DNA of 39,418 bases from positions 1 to 39,418 of the forward strand of contig CAYRWM010000016.1 in assembly GCA_964428055.1 (NCBI GenBank), in the 5' to 3' direction. The notes below the pieces were generated by a model, which saw only the letters and a list, made by a program, of their open reading frames with translations, made no database searches and was not told the origin of the DNA. The position numbers were made by a program, and so were the translations under genes. This document shows, piece after piece, positions 1 through 7,913 of this stretch (position 1 is the first letter of the stretch; each line of letters starts with the position of its first letter). The stretch is from CAYRWM01 sp964428055. GTDB taxonomy: Bacteria > Bacillota > Clostridia > Christensenellales > Christensenellaceae.

Positions 1-102
1 GTTCCGGGGTCGGTTCCGGTTCCGGGGTCGGTTCCGGTTCCGGGGTCGGTTCCGGTTCCGGGGTCGGTTCCGGGGTCGGTTCCGGTGTCGGCTCCGGCGT
101 CG
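1..102. repeat. 18/12-base tandem repeat coding TPEPEP
   Basis: Three 18-base units (1-54) are followed by four 12-base units (55-102). The early units are identical and the last ones drift. Read on the minus strand they encode TPEPEP three times and TPEP four times in the wall-spanning tail of the VanW protein. All units are multiples of three, so copy-number change would keep the frame. The array may continue left of the window. Confidence 0.9.
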
Positions 103-1885
103 GTGTATCCGGATTCTCCTCCGGCGTTACTTCCTCCGGCGGAACCTCCTCCTGAGGCGCTATCTCCTTGGGCGGAGTATTGGGATTATACTTGACCGTC
201 TTGGTAAACGCCTTGTAGGTATCCGTATATATCCTCTTCCTCTCTATCTCATTGCCTGAGTCCTTATCATACCAGACCTTGAACACTTCTACCTTGTATC
301 CGTCCCTTGTGGCGCCTTCAATCACCGGCTGACCCTCAGGAACAGAACTGTCGGGGACATACTTTGTCTCGCCCGCAGGTATGGTCTCAATGACGTTCGA
401 CTTGAACTTCAGCGTGTAATCCCTGGGCCTTATCCCGTAGAAACGAACACGTACAGTCCTGTCCGGGACATCGCAGAATATACCCATATAAACCGGATAA
501 TCCGTATTGTTCTCCAGTTTAAGATCCGGCGAACCTGTGGAAATCGTCGCATCAAGCCCCAGAGGCACATATGTGGACGGGATAGTATGATGCTTTCTTT
601 CCACTATCTTCAGCTCGGATTTAAGAGCAGCAATATACATAGTTGTCGAGACCTGGCATATGCCGCCGCCGGCCTGATCGGTGAACTGTCCGTTCTCTAT
701 ACCGGATGCGAGCTTCCATCCCTTACCCTCGGTCCTGGGTCCGACTATATCATTGACGGACATCGTATCCCCGGGTGAGATACGCCTGCCGTTAAGGATG
801 CTGCTTATCTTCCAGATATTGTACATCCTGTTTTTATTGCTGCCGGAAAAGCTTGTCGAGTATTCTCCTATTATCTCGTACTGAGACGCGTCAACGCTGC
901 CCGCATCAGGCTGCGTCACCTCGACCGGAGCTTCTATCACTTCTTCAAAGTTCTGCGACTCAACACGTTCGGTTATCTGCTGGATCAGTTCGTCGGTCTT
1001 GATAGCAAGCCCGTCCTTAGGCTCTCCCCTTGTTGTCTCAACTGAAGTCGTCAGGTCGTTTTCATCCGCCTTAGGTTCAAGACCAAATGTAGCAGCCTCT
1101 GCGGGTATATCCCACACTTCCGCATCAGCGGCTATGGAAGACGAGAGTTTGTTCGAGTCAAGCGCATATGCTATGGCTATATCATACTGAGGCATAGCGG
1201 CTTTTTCTTCCTCTGATTTGCCCGCTATACCGTCAGAGTACTCGATGGCCTCCGTAACGGCCGTGTTTACATCAGGATAAATGCCCGATCTGTCAGCCTT
1301 ATACTTTATGACCTGATACATACCGTCTTCGGATGTCTGCGAAGTCTCTTCGTCAACGGTGAAATCACTGGACAGTTCATCGCTGCTGTCGAATGACTCT
1401 TCTGTTTCATCTATTGTTCCGCCGTTCGGGACCTTTATCTCAAGCACTGCCTGTTCCGTAAGTTCCTTCGACCTGTCCGAGAGAGCATTCACTGCCTGCT
1501 CGAAATCCATACCGCCGACATCAACGCCGTCTATCCTGACATTATCCGCTATGATACCCTCAATTACCTGTATCTCCTCAGCCTCCTGAGGCTCCTCAGC
1601 CGGAGGTTCAGGTGCTCCAACATTCATTGCAAGCAGTATTATAACAACGACTGCTGCGGCTATAATACCTATGAGCAAAAGCAGCTTCTTATCGATGCCT
1701 TTTGCTGTTTTTGAAGAAACGCCAGAAGGACGGCCGTAGCCGCCCGGTCTGTTCCTTCCGGCAGATGAACTGCCGTAGTTCCTGCTGTATGAATTGCTGC
1801 TGCGCGGTCTGGAGGTCGTTCTGCCCCTTACGGGACTCTTTCTGGAGCCGCCTCCTCCGCGGTTCATTGAACTGTACTGTCTCAT
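1..1885 (-). CDS. VanW-domain surface protein, C-terminus cut by window edge
   Basis: This is the 5' 628 codons of a membrane-anchored VanW-family protein; the C-terminus lies beyond position 1. Seen: a Gly/Ser/Arg-rich cytoplasmic tail (1-65), one membrane segment (about 68-88), a Glu/Pro linker, an extracellular region resembling the PG_binding_4 type, then a VanW domain at roughly 350-485 with the hallmark GGGICQ and GLDATISTGSPD motifs. A G5-like segment follows, then a Pro/Glu tail of TPEPEP repeats. The ATG at 1885 has AGGAG six bases upstream. It lies about 50 bases after the paralogue at 1938 and is probably co-transcribed with it. VanW proteins are linked to the cell wall, but their biochemical role is unknown, so only a wall-associated function is inferred. 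Confidence 0.85.
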   Translation of the reverse strand, partial: MRQYSSMNRGGGGSRKSPVRGRTTSRPRSSNSYSRNYGSSSAGRNRPGGYGRPSGVSSKTAKGIDKKLLLLIGIIAAAVVVIILLAMNVGAPEPPAEEPQEAEEIQVIEGIIADNVRIDGVDVGGMDFEQAVNALSDRSKELTEQAVLEIKVPNGGTIDETEESFDSSDELSSDFTVDEETSQTSEDGMYQVIKYKADRSGIYPDVNTAVTEAIEYSDGIAGKSEEEKAAMPQYDIAIAYALDSNKLSSSIAADAEVWDIPAEAATFGLEPKADENDLTTSVETTRGEPKDGLAIKTDELIQQITERVESQNFEEVIEAPVEVTQPDAGSVDASQYEIIGEYSTSFSGSNKNRMYNIWKISSILNGRRISPGDTMSVNDIVGPRTEGKGWKLASGIENGQFTDQAGGGICQVSTTMYIAALKSELKIVERKHHTIPSTYVPLGLDATISTGSPDLKLENNTDYPVYMGIFCDVPDRTVRVRFYGIRPRDYTLKFKSNVIETIPAGETKYVPDSSVPEGQPVIEGATRDGYKVEVFKVWYDKDSGNEIERKRIYTDTYKAFTKTVKYNPNTPPKEIAPQEEVPPEEVTPEENPDTPTPEPTPEPTPEPTPEPEPTPEPEPTPEPEPTPE

Positions 1886-1937
1886 ATATCTCCTAATAGA
1901 ATCTAAACTATTTTATATTGCTTCATCTTTAAGCTGC

Positions 1938-3737
1938 CTATACACCGGACTCAGCTGGTTCGGGATCAGGCGTAGGTGCGGGATCAGGCGTAGGCGCGGG
2001 GTCAGGCGTAGGCGCGGGGTCAGGCGTAGGCGCGGGGTCAGGCGTAGGCGCAGCATCGCCACCTTGGCCACCACCATCTGCGGGTGCAGGTGTTGTTCCG
2101 TCAGCCGGCGTTGTTCCGTCAGCCGGCGTTGTTTCCGGTGTAACGGCTGCCGGGCCTGTTCCTACACGGTAGATAGCAGGCTTATTCGCATACGTATCCG
2201 TATAGAAGAGTTCCGCATCACCGATCTTATTGCCTTCCAGATCGTACGTGTGCTTGTATACGTTTGCCACGACTCTCGGGTGTTCCTTTATGACCATATG
2301 CTCAGTACCAGCCGGAAGCGAAGGATCGCTTATGTTCGTTCTCTTCCCGCTGTATGAGCGGCTGACAACTTCTGAAGTGAAGTCAAGCTTGTGGTCCATC
2401 TTCGGGCAGTAGATGCTGACCTGTATGTAACCGTCGGAAGCACTGCACTCAGCGCAGATGATTACCGGCGTATCATACGGGTTCTTGAACTTAAAGTCCG
2501 GGCTGCCCGTTGAAATAGTTGCGTCAAGTCCTTCATCAACATAGTCGGAGGGCCAGGAATGATGAGACCTGTCGACTATTGTCATCTCTGTTCTTAAGCA
2601 TGCATTGTATAAAGTGGTCGAGCACTGGCAGATACCGCCGCCGGCTTCCTGCTCATACTGGCCGTTGCTTATTCCCGCTGCAAGCTTCCAGCCTCTTCCC
2701 TGCGTTCTGGGACCAGCCTCCTCGTTTATTGACCATGTCTGCCCAGGCTCAACAACGATACCGTTTATGATGCTGGCCATCTTCCATATATTGAACCTTC
2801 TGTTCGAGTTGGATGAATGGAAAGTGGTCTTGAACGTTCCCTGCTTGCAGTAGAGATCCTGAAGATCTTCCACCGTTACCTCGGGCTTCATGACTTCCGT
2901 TTTCGGAGCGATCTCAGCAGCATACTCGCGTGCATCCATCTTTTCCTTGAGAAGTGCGCCAAGGTCGGCGCTGTCTATCTTGATACCGTCCGTACCTTCA
3001 ACGAAGTTGACATCCAGACTCGTGGTGTGGTTGTCTTCATTATTATGCTTTACAACTTCAAATGTTGCATCCTTGCAGCCCGCTCCGAGTTCGACCAGTT
3101 TGTCTTCAACGATCTTTTCGGCTTTTTCGACATCGTAAGTCAATTCATAATCAATATCATATCCGCCCGCAGCTGCCTTATCGATAGCCTCCTTACGCTC
3201 CTCAATGCTTCCTTCCCTGCCGTAGGCATATGCTTCATCAAGGAAAGCGGATGTATCTATCGCAGCGCCCAGCTGTGACCCGTCCAGAGTTATTGAATAT
3301 TCGTTGACTTTCACATCGTACTTAATGCCGTCGATTATATTCTTTGCGGCCGCATCGATCTCGGCCTGTTTGGCGGGATCGCCCTTTGCTGCCCCGCGCA
3401 GGTCAACACCCATGCAGGTTATTCCGTCATATATGGTACCGTCATCGACTACGAGTACTTCAGCCTCGGCCTTTTCGGGTTCGAAGGGATTCTTAAGTTC
3501 AAAGTTATCTGTCTGCATGACAGCAAGCAGAATACCTATGGCCGCGCCTATAACAAGTATCAGAACAACAATGGGGACTATCGATCTCTTCTTTCCGCCC
3601 TCATCACTGCCGTTATCTTTCTTATTATTATCCTTTTTCGGAGGCTCCGGCTTTGCCGGGCCTTTATCGGTCCTTTTCTCTTCGATTACCATTTCGGTAT
3701 CGGATTCGGAACCTATCTTTCTGCGGCTCTCTTCCAT
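1938..3737 (-). CDS. VanW-domain surface protein with APTPDP repeat tail
   Basis: This 599-residue paralogue of the neighbouring VanW protein has a charged Lys/Glu-rich cytoplasmic tail (1-50) and one membrane segment (about 51-73). An extracellular region with the PG_binding_4 pattern follows (ITCMGVDLRG near 106), then a VanW domain at about 315-450 with GGGICQ and GLDATISTGSPD. Next come a G5-like segment ending YTDTYANKPAIYRVGTG and a tail of TTPADG and APTPDP repeats. The ATG at 3737 has AGGGGA about 12 bases upstream. Its own promoter lies at 3787-3815. The family points to cell-wall association, but no enzymatic activity is known for VanW. A role in wall maintenance is inference. Confidence 0.85.
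   Translation of the reverse strand: MEESRRKIGSESDTEMVIEEKRTDKGPAKPEPPKKDNNKKDNGSDEGGKKRSIVPIVVLILVIGAAIGILLAVMQTDNFELKNPFEPEKAEAEVLVVDDGTIYDGITCMGVDLRGAAKGDPAKQAEIDAAAKNIIDGIKYDVKVNEYSITLDGSQLGAAIDTSAFLDEAYAYGREGSIEERKEAIDKAAAGGYDIDYELTYDVEKAEKIVEDKLVELGAGCKDATFEVVKHNNEDNHTTSLDVNFVEGTDGIKIDSADLGALLKEKMDAREYAAEIAPKTEVMKPEVTVEDLQDLYCKQGTFKTTFHSSNSNRRFNIWKMASIINGIVVEPGQTWSINEEAGPRTQGRGWKLAAGISNGQYEQEAGGGICQCSTTLYNACLRTEMTIVDRSHHSWPSDYVDEGLDATISTGSPDFKFKNPYDTPVIICAECSASDGYIQVSIYCPKMDHKLDFTSEVVSRSYSGKRTNISDPSLPAGTEHMVIKEHPRVVANVYKHTYDLEGNKIGDAELFYTDTYANKPAIYRVGTGPAAVTPETTPADGTTPADGTTPAPADGGGQGGDAAPTPDPAPTPDPAPTPDPAPTPDPAPTPDPEPAESGV
1962..2051. repeat. five 18-base repeats coding APTPDP
   Basis: Five consecutive 18-base units run from 1962 to 2051 and differ at only a few bases. 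On the minus strand they give the hexapeptide APTPDP. A second short array at 2093-2128 repeats an 18-base unit twice, coding TTPADG. Both lie in the tail of the second VanW protein. The DNA unit is unrelated to the array at 1-102, although both are 18 bases and Pro-rich. Confidence 0.9.
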
Positions 3738-3786
3738 CTTTAACGATTTCCCCTTCGATTTATTACTCTTAAATCAACAAATTAGA

Positions 3787-3815
3787 ATTATAATTCATTA
3801 ATGTTTCAAAATCAA
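3787..3815 (-). promoter_or_regulatory. promoter for the VanW pair
   Basis: On the minus strand TTGATT (3810-3815) is separated by 17 bases from TATAAT (3787-3792), about 50 bases before the VanW start at 3737. The interval 3816-3859 up to the rex stop holds an imperfect inverted repeat, ACACAA and TTGTGT, around 3818-3838. It could be a weak terminator for rex or an operator. Confidence 0.6.
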
Positions 3816-3859
3816 TAACACAATTGTAATATTTGTGTGTTTTATTCTTACATGCCCCT

Positions 3860-4483
3860 CTAACGGTTTGAGTACATGTACGAAAGCACGTACAGACTGT
3901 CCGAAAGATGAACATTCTCAACGCATACGCCCTTCCTAGCGAGCACATTAACCGGCGCGAAATTCCATATCGCGCACACCCCAAGACTCACCAGATAATC
4001 GGCGGTCCTCTGAGCGCATTCCTTGGGCGTGCATATAAACGCTATATCCACCTTGTGCGCTTCGGCATACTTCTCAAGATCGGATACCGGCAGCACTGTT
4101 TTGTCAGAGACCTTTGTTCCTATCTTTTTCGGATCGTTGTCGAATATCGCATTTATCTCGAAACCGCTCCGCTTGAAGTTCTCGTATCCCACAAGCGCAT
4201 TCCCGATACTACCGGCGCCGACGATTATGACACTGTAGTGCTTATCCAGCCCGAGTATATGCGCGATCTCTTTTCTTAGCTTGTCCACACTGTAACCATA
4301 TCCCTGCTGACCGAATCCGCCGAAGCAGTTGAGGTCCCTTCTTATCTGGGATGCGTTCAGCCCCATGTCCTTGCTCATCTTCAGGGATGATACTTTCTGT
4401 ATATCCTCGCTCGCGAGCTCGGAAAGATATCTGTAGTATCTTGGCAGTCTTCTTATGACAACGTTGGAAATCTTTTCACTCAT
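3860..4483 (-). CDS. rex: redox-sensing transcriptional repressor Rex
   Basis: Rex is a homodimeric DNA-binding repressor that senses the NADH/NAD+ ratio and controls fermentation and electron-transfer genes. The 207-residue product has the N-terminal winged helix (about 1-80, with MGLNASQIRRDLNCFG), the Rossmann motif GAGSIGNAL (89-97), an acidic residue cluster in FDNDP, and the C-terminal swapped helix. Length is normal. The ATG at 4483 has GGGGGA eight bases upstream. It starts 15 bases after the aconitase stop, so the two are probably co-transcribed. The Rnf operon in this window is a plausible target by function, but no clear Rex operator was seen at its promoter. Confidence 0.95.
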   Translation of the reverse strand: MSEKISNVVIRRLPRYYRYLSELASEDIQKVSSLKMSKDMGLNASQIRRDLNCFGGFGQQGYGYSVDKLRKEIAHILGLDKHYSVIIVGAGSIGNALVGYENFKRSGFEINAIFDNDPKKIGTKVSDKTVLPVSDLEKYAEAHKVDIAFICTPKECAQRTADYLVSLGVCAIWNFAPVNVLARKGVCVENVHLSDSLYVLSYMYSNR

Positions 4484-4498
4484 AGAGGCATCCCCCTG

Positions 4499-6430
4499 TT
4501 ATGAATTCTCTCTTGTGTAGTTTATTAGTCCTCCTGCGAGGAGTATCTTCCTAAGTCTGTCTGAAGCATCTATGCGGACTTTGAACCTGAAATCTTTCGT
4601 TTTATCATAGAGATCGAAATCCTCTCCGGATGCGACCTTGGCCCTTGCGTCCTCCAGCACTATTGTGTCATCAGCCGATATCCTGTCATAATCTGCTTCA
4701 TCGCACAGCACCATGGGCAGTATGCCGGAATTTATGAGGTTTGACTGATGAATCCTTGCAAAGCTCTTTGCTATAACACCTTTGACGCCTATATAAAGCG
4801 GAACAAGTGCGGCATGCTCTCTGGAAGAGCCCTGCCCGTAATTCTGTCCTGCCAGAAGGAAGCATTTACCCGCGGCCTTTGCCCTTGCAGGGAATGTGTC
4901 GTCAACGGGAGCCAGACAGTAATCGCTCAAGTGCGGTATATTGGACCTGTAAGGCAGAAGCTTCGCATTGCTGGGCATGATATGGTCAGTCGTTATGTTA
5001 TCCTCCATCTTGAGCATAACGTCGGCCTCAACCGTTTCGGGCAAAGCGGTATTGAGCGGGAAAGGCTTTATGTTCGGTCCCCTTAAGACCTCAACATCGT
5101 TGCCGGGCTCTGCCGGCGCTTCCACCATATTATCATTTATAACGAAATGATCGGGCATGCATATATCAAGCTTGCCCACTTCATCAGTCTTTGTTATATC
5201 AGTCAGTTTTCCTGTAACAGCAGATATTGCCGCCGTCTCGGGACTTACCAGATAGACGCTGGCGGATGTTGTCCCGCTGCGTCCGTAAAAATTACGGTTG
5301 AATGTCCTGAGCGATACAGCATCGGTTGCCGGTGACTGTCCCATACCTATGCAGGGCCCGCAGGCACACTCGAGTATTCTTGCACCGGCATCTATCATAT
5401 CCGCCAGAGCACCGTTCTTCGCGAGCATGTTCATGACCTGCTTCGAACCGGGTGAAATCGTGAGACTCACACCGTACTTAACGCTCTTGCCCTTGAGTAT
5501 CGCAGCGACTCTCATGAGATCCAGATAGGAAGCGTTTGTGCATGATCCTATGCAGACCTGGTCTACTTTGATCTCACCGAGCTCCTCAACGGTCTTAACG
5601 TTGTCAGGGCTGTGAGGACACGCTGCCATGGGCTTGAGAGCCCCGAGATCTATCACTATGTGCTCATCATATTCAGCATCATCATCAGCCTTGAGATCAT
5701 TAAAGTCCTCTTCCCTGCCCTGAGCTTTAAGGAAGGATCTCGTTACATCGTCTATCGGGAATATGGATGTTGTTGCGCCGAGCTCAGCACCCATGTTGGT
5801 TATCGTCGATCTCTCAGGAACAGAAAGCGTGGCAACGCCTTCGCCGGTGTATTCCACTATCCTGCCGACTCCGCCCTTGACGCTCAGCACGCGCAGGACC
5901 TCAAGTATTATATCCTTTGCGGACACGCCGGGATTGAGTCTGCCTTTGAGTTCAACATTCAATATCTTCGGCATGGCGAGATAATACTCGCCGCCGCCCA
6001 TAGCGACCGCTACGTCAAGTCCGCCGGCTCCGATGGCTATCATGCCTATGCCGCCGCCCGTGGGCGTATGTGAGTCAGAGCCGAGAAGCGTGGCACCGGG
6101 CACACCGAAACGCTCAAGGTTGACCTGGTGGCATATGCCGTTACCGGGTCTTGAACAGTAAATGCCGTGCTTCTTTGTAACGCTCATTATATAATTATGG
6201 TCATCCGCATTCTCAAAACCGGACTGAAGCGTATTGTGATCGATGTAGGCGACTGAACGCTTTGTCTTGACACGGTCAATGCCCATGGCCTCAAACTGCA
6301 GGTAGGCCATGGTCCCCGTAGAGTCCTGAGTCAGTGTGTAATCAATCCTAATAGCTATCTCCTCACCGGGCACCATATTACCCGAAACGAGGTGGTTTTC
6401 CAGTATCTTGTATGCAAGTGATTTACCCAT
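4499..6430 (-). CDS. acn: aconitate hydratase
   Basis: Aconitase interconverts citrate and isocitrate with a [4Fe-4S] cluster. The 643-residue product is the compact clostridial-type enzyme. Cluster ligands are visible at C297 (IGSCTNAS) and C357/C360 (CACGPC). The substrate-binding GSDSHTPTGGG lies near 117-127, and the swivel domain carries GQGSSREHA (533-540). I chose the ATG at 6430, which has AGAGG seven bases upstream; an in-frame TTG at 6448 has no such site. Its promoter is at 6479-6507. Here it probably makes 2-oxoglutarate for glutamate synthesis. It is the first gene of a likely aconitase-rex operon, which ties it to redox control by inference. Confidence 0.93.
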   Translation of the reverse strand: MGKSLAYKILENHLVSGNMVPGEEIAIRIDYTLTQDSTGTMAYLQFEAMGIDRVKTKRSVAYIDHNTLQSGFENADDHNYIMSVTKKHGIYCSRPGNGICHQVNLERFGVPGATLLGSDSHTPTGGGIGMIAIGAGGLDVAVAMGGGEYYLAMPKILNVELKGRLNPGVSAKDIILEVLRVLSVKGGVGRIVEYTGEGVATLSVPERSTITNMGAELGATTSIFPIDDVTRSFLKAQGREEDFNDLKADDDAEYDEHIVIDLGALKPMAACPHSPDNVKTVEELGEIKVDQVCIGSCTNASYLDLMRVAAILKGKSVKYGVSLTISPGSKQVMNMLAKNGALADMIDAGARILECACGPCIGMGQSPATDAVSLRTFNRNFYGRSGTTSASVYLVSPETAAISAVTGKLTDITKTDEVGKLDICMPDHFVINDNMVEAPAEPGNDVEVLRGPNIKPFPLNTALPETVEADVMLKMEDNITTDHIMPSNAKLLPYRSNIPHLSDYCLAPVDDTFPARAKAAGKCFLLAGQNYGQGSSREHAALVPLYIGVKGVIAKSFARIHQSNLINSGILPMVLCDEADYDRISADDTIVLEDARAKVASGEDFDLYDKTKDFRFKVRIDASDRLRKILLAGGLINYTRENS

Positions 6431-6478
6431 AAATTTGCCTCTTTTCAAAGTTTTTTCAAAAAAACACTATACACAGTT

Positions 6479-6507
6479 ATTTTAACTCAGATACACCTTT
6501 TTTTCAA
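6479..6507 (-). promoter_or_regulatory. promoter for aconitase-rex
   Basis: Minus-strand TTGAAA (6502-6507), a 17-base spacer and TAAAAT (6479-6484) precede the aconitase start by about 50 bases. Confidence 0.55.
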
Positions 6508-6547
6508 CGCTGCTTTCCTTTGAAAATCGTTTGTTGTATACTTTTTT

Positions 6548-6553
6548 TATAAT
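6548..6553 (+). promoter_or_regulatory. -10 element for the small plus-strand gene
   Basis: A perfect TATAAT lies 19 bases before the ATG at 6573. No good -35 was found at 16-18 bases, so this is a weak call. Confidence 0.3.
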
Positions 6554-6572
6554 CTTCAGGAATGGTGGTTTT

Positions 6573-6836
6573 ATGCTCAGATTATGGTGCAGCTGTGTCG
6601 CCGGAAACAAAACAAAGAGACACGCAACAGTCACAAGCGAAAAAACGAATCTTAACGATGCATACATAGAATGCCTTGAATCCGCTTGCAAGGAATTCGA
6701 TATCAGTATGCCGCTCTGGCACACAAAACACACTAAGCAGTTGAGCATGTTCAGGAAGATAACATTCCTCAAGGATGACTTCATCGATCCCATGCCGTAC
6801 GACAAGTTTGTTGTGGAAGTACTTGAAGCAAGGTAA
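6573..6836 (+). CDS. small conserved-looking protein of unknown function
   Basis: This 87-residue product is on the strand opposite to all its neighbours. The ATG at 6573 follows an AGGAATGGTGG purine stretch; an upstream in-frame ATG at 6531 would add 14 hydrophobic residues and lacks a ribosome site. It has a CSC motif near the start, a basic TKRH stretch, and a conserved-looking C-terminal half containing FLKDDFIDPMPYDKFVVEVLE. There is no signal peptide or clear membrane segment. It resembles small uncharacterised proteins I recall from other Clostridia, but I cannot name a domain. Its own -10 element and a following terminator support it as a real monocistronic gene. Confidence 0.7.
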   Translation: MLRLWCSCVAGNKTKRHATVTSEKTNLNDAYIECLESACKEFDISMPLWHTKHTKQLSMFRKITFLKDDFIDPMPYDKFVVEVLEAR

Positions 6837-6839
6837 TTA

Positions 6840-6870
6840 AAAAAGAGTCCGGACGGACTCTTCTTTTTTA
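6840..6870. terminator. bidirectional intrinsic terminator
   Basis: An 8-base stem (AAGAGTCC 6843-6850 with GGACTCTT 6855-6862) with a four-base loop is flanked by A-rich and T-rich tracts. It can end the small plus-strand gene and, read the other way, prs. Confidence 0.85.
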
Positions 6871-6883
6871 TTTAATATATCGT

Positions 6884-7840
6884 TCAATATTCAAACAGCT
6901 TTGAGAGCGACTCCTGATTGTATATGCTGGCAACAGCCTTTGCAAACAGAGGTGCTACAGATGCAGTCTTGAATTTCTTTGAATTGATTATATACGGATT
7001 ATCCACGCTGTCTGTTGAGATCAGGAACTCGAGAGGACTTTCCTCTATCCTCTGAACTCCCTTTTCCCTGACCATAACATGACCGAGGCAAGCGCCTATC
7101 CTGTTGGCACCGCGGGCCTGGAGAACTCTTGCAATATCGATCAGTGTGCCGCCCGAAATAGTGAAGTCATCGACTATCAGGCAGTTCTTCCCTTCCACGT
7201 CGCCGATGAGTTCGAGTATCTCTGCTTTCTCATCGTGTCTCTTGCGTGTCTTGTCGCCTATCGCAACATTCACTCCCAGATAGTCAGCAAACTTCCTCGC
7301 GTCCTTTGCAAAGCCTGCATCAGGTGATACGACTACCAGGTCCTTCATGAAATCAGTTTCCTTTACATATTCACACAAAACGGGCAGTGACAGAAGGTGG
7401 TCTACGGGGATCGAGAAGAAACCCTGAACCTGCGGAGAATGCAGATCCATCGTGACAACACGGTCGGCTCCGGCCTGCTCTAAGCAGTCCGCACAGACCC
7501 TGGCTCTGATAGAAACACGGGGTTCATCCTTTTTGTCACCCTTTGCGTAGCCGAAATACGGGATAATGGCAGTTATTGAGTTGGCGCTGGCTCTCTTGAA
7601 CGCATCCAGCCAAAACAGCAGCTCCACAAGTTCGTTGTTAGGATCAAGGGCAATTGGCATTACGATAAAGACATCCTTATTCCTAACAGGTTCCTTTATA
7701 CGAACAAAAACGTTCCCGTCGGAGAAATGGATTGCCTCAGATGCACCTAATTCAATACCAAGATAATCACACATCTTTCTTCCGAAGGAAACGCCGCTCG
7801 ACCCAGCAAAGATCTTAATATCAGCGCTACTGTTATGCAT
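6884..7840 (-). CDS. prs: ribose-phosphate pyrophosphokinase
   Basis: PRPP synthase transfers pyrophosphate from ATP to ribose 5-phosphate to make PRPP for nucleotide, His and Trp synthesis. The 318-residue length is typical. Seen: the N-terminal FAGSSG and FSDGNVFVRI segments, MDLHSPQVQGFF (131-142), VSPDAGFAKDARKFADYLG (171-189) and the PRPP loop VDDFTISGGT (223-232). The ATG at 7840 has AGGTG about ten bases upstream. It has its own promoter at 7881-7909 and ends in the bidirectional terminator. The metal-binding region reads PYFGYAKGDKKDEPRVSIRA, a little divergent from the usual PYxGYARQDRK form. Hpt elsewhere in the window uses its product. Confidence 0.95.
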   Translation of the reverse strand: MHNSSADIKIFAGSSGVSFGRKMCDYLGIELGASEAIHFSDGNVFVRIKEPVRNKDVFIVMPIALDPNNELVELLFWLDAFKRASANSITAIIPYFGYAKGDKKDEPRVSIRARVCADCLEQAGADRVVTMDLHSPQVQGFFSIPVDHLLSLPVLCEYVKETDFMKDLVVVSPDAGFAKDARKFADYLGVNVAIGDKTRKRHDEKAEILELIGDVEGKNCLIVDDFTISGGTLIDIARVLQARGANRIGACLGHVMVREKGVQRIEESPLEFLISTDSVDNPYIINSKKFKTASVAPLFAKAVASIYNQESLSKLFEY

Positions 7841-7880
7841 AGTCTCAACACCTGCCTGTTTATTATTTTTTCTATATTAA

Positions 7881-7909
7881 AGTATACAATACAAGGGTAT
7901 CACTTTCAA
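7881..7909 (-). promoter_or_regulatory. promoter for prs
   Basis: Minus-strand TTGAAA (7904-7909), a 17-base spacer and TATACT (7881-7886) lie in the gap between the PHP gene stop and prs. Confidence 0.65.
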
Positions 7910-7913
7910 TGTA

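Noticed and set aside
1..2128. Tandem repeats as a possible CRISPR array
   Set aside because: The units are contiguous without spacers and code for Pro-rich hexapeptides in frame.
1794..2357. Plus-strand Arg-rich frame of 187 codons
   Set aside because: It is the mirror of the VanW tail repeats and the gene body; the Arg/Gly repeats come from the 18-base units.
6482..6805. Minus-strand frame of 107 codons opposite the small gene
   Set aside because: It covers the aconitase promoter region, and the plus-strand frame has the better start, ribosome site and terminator.
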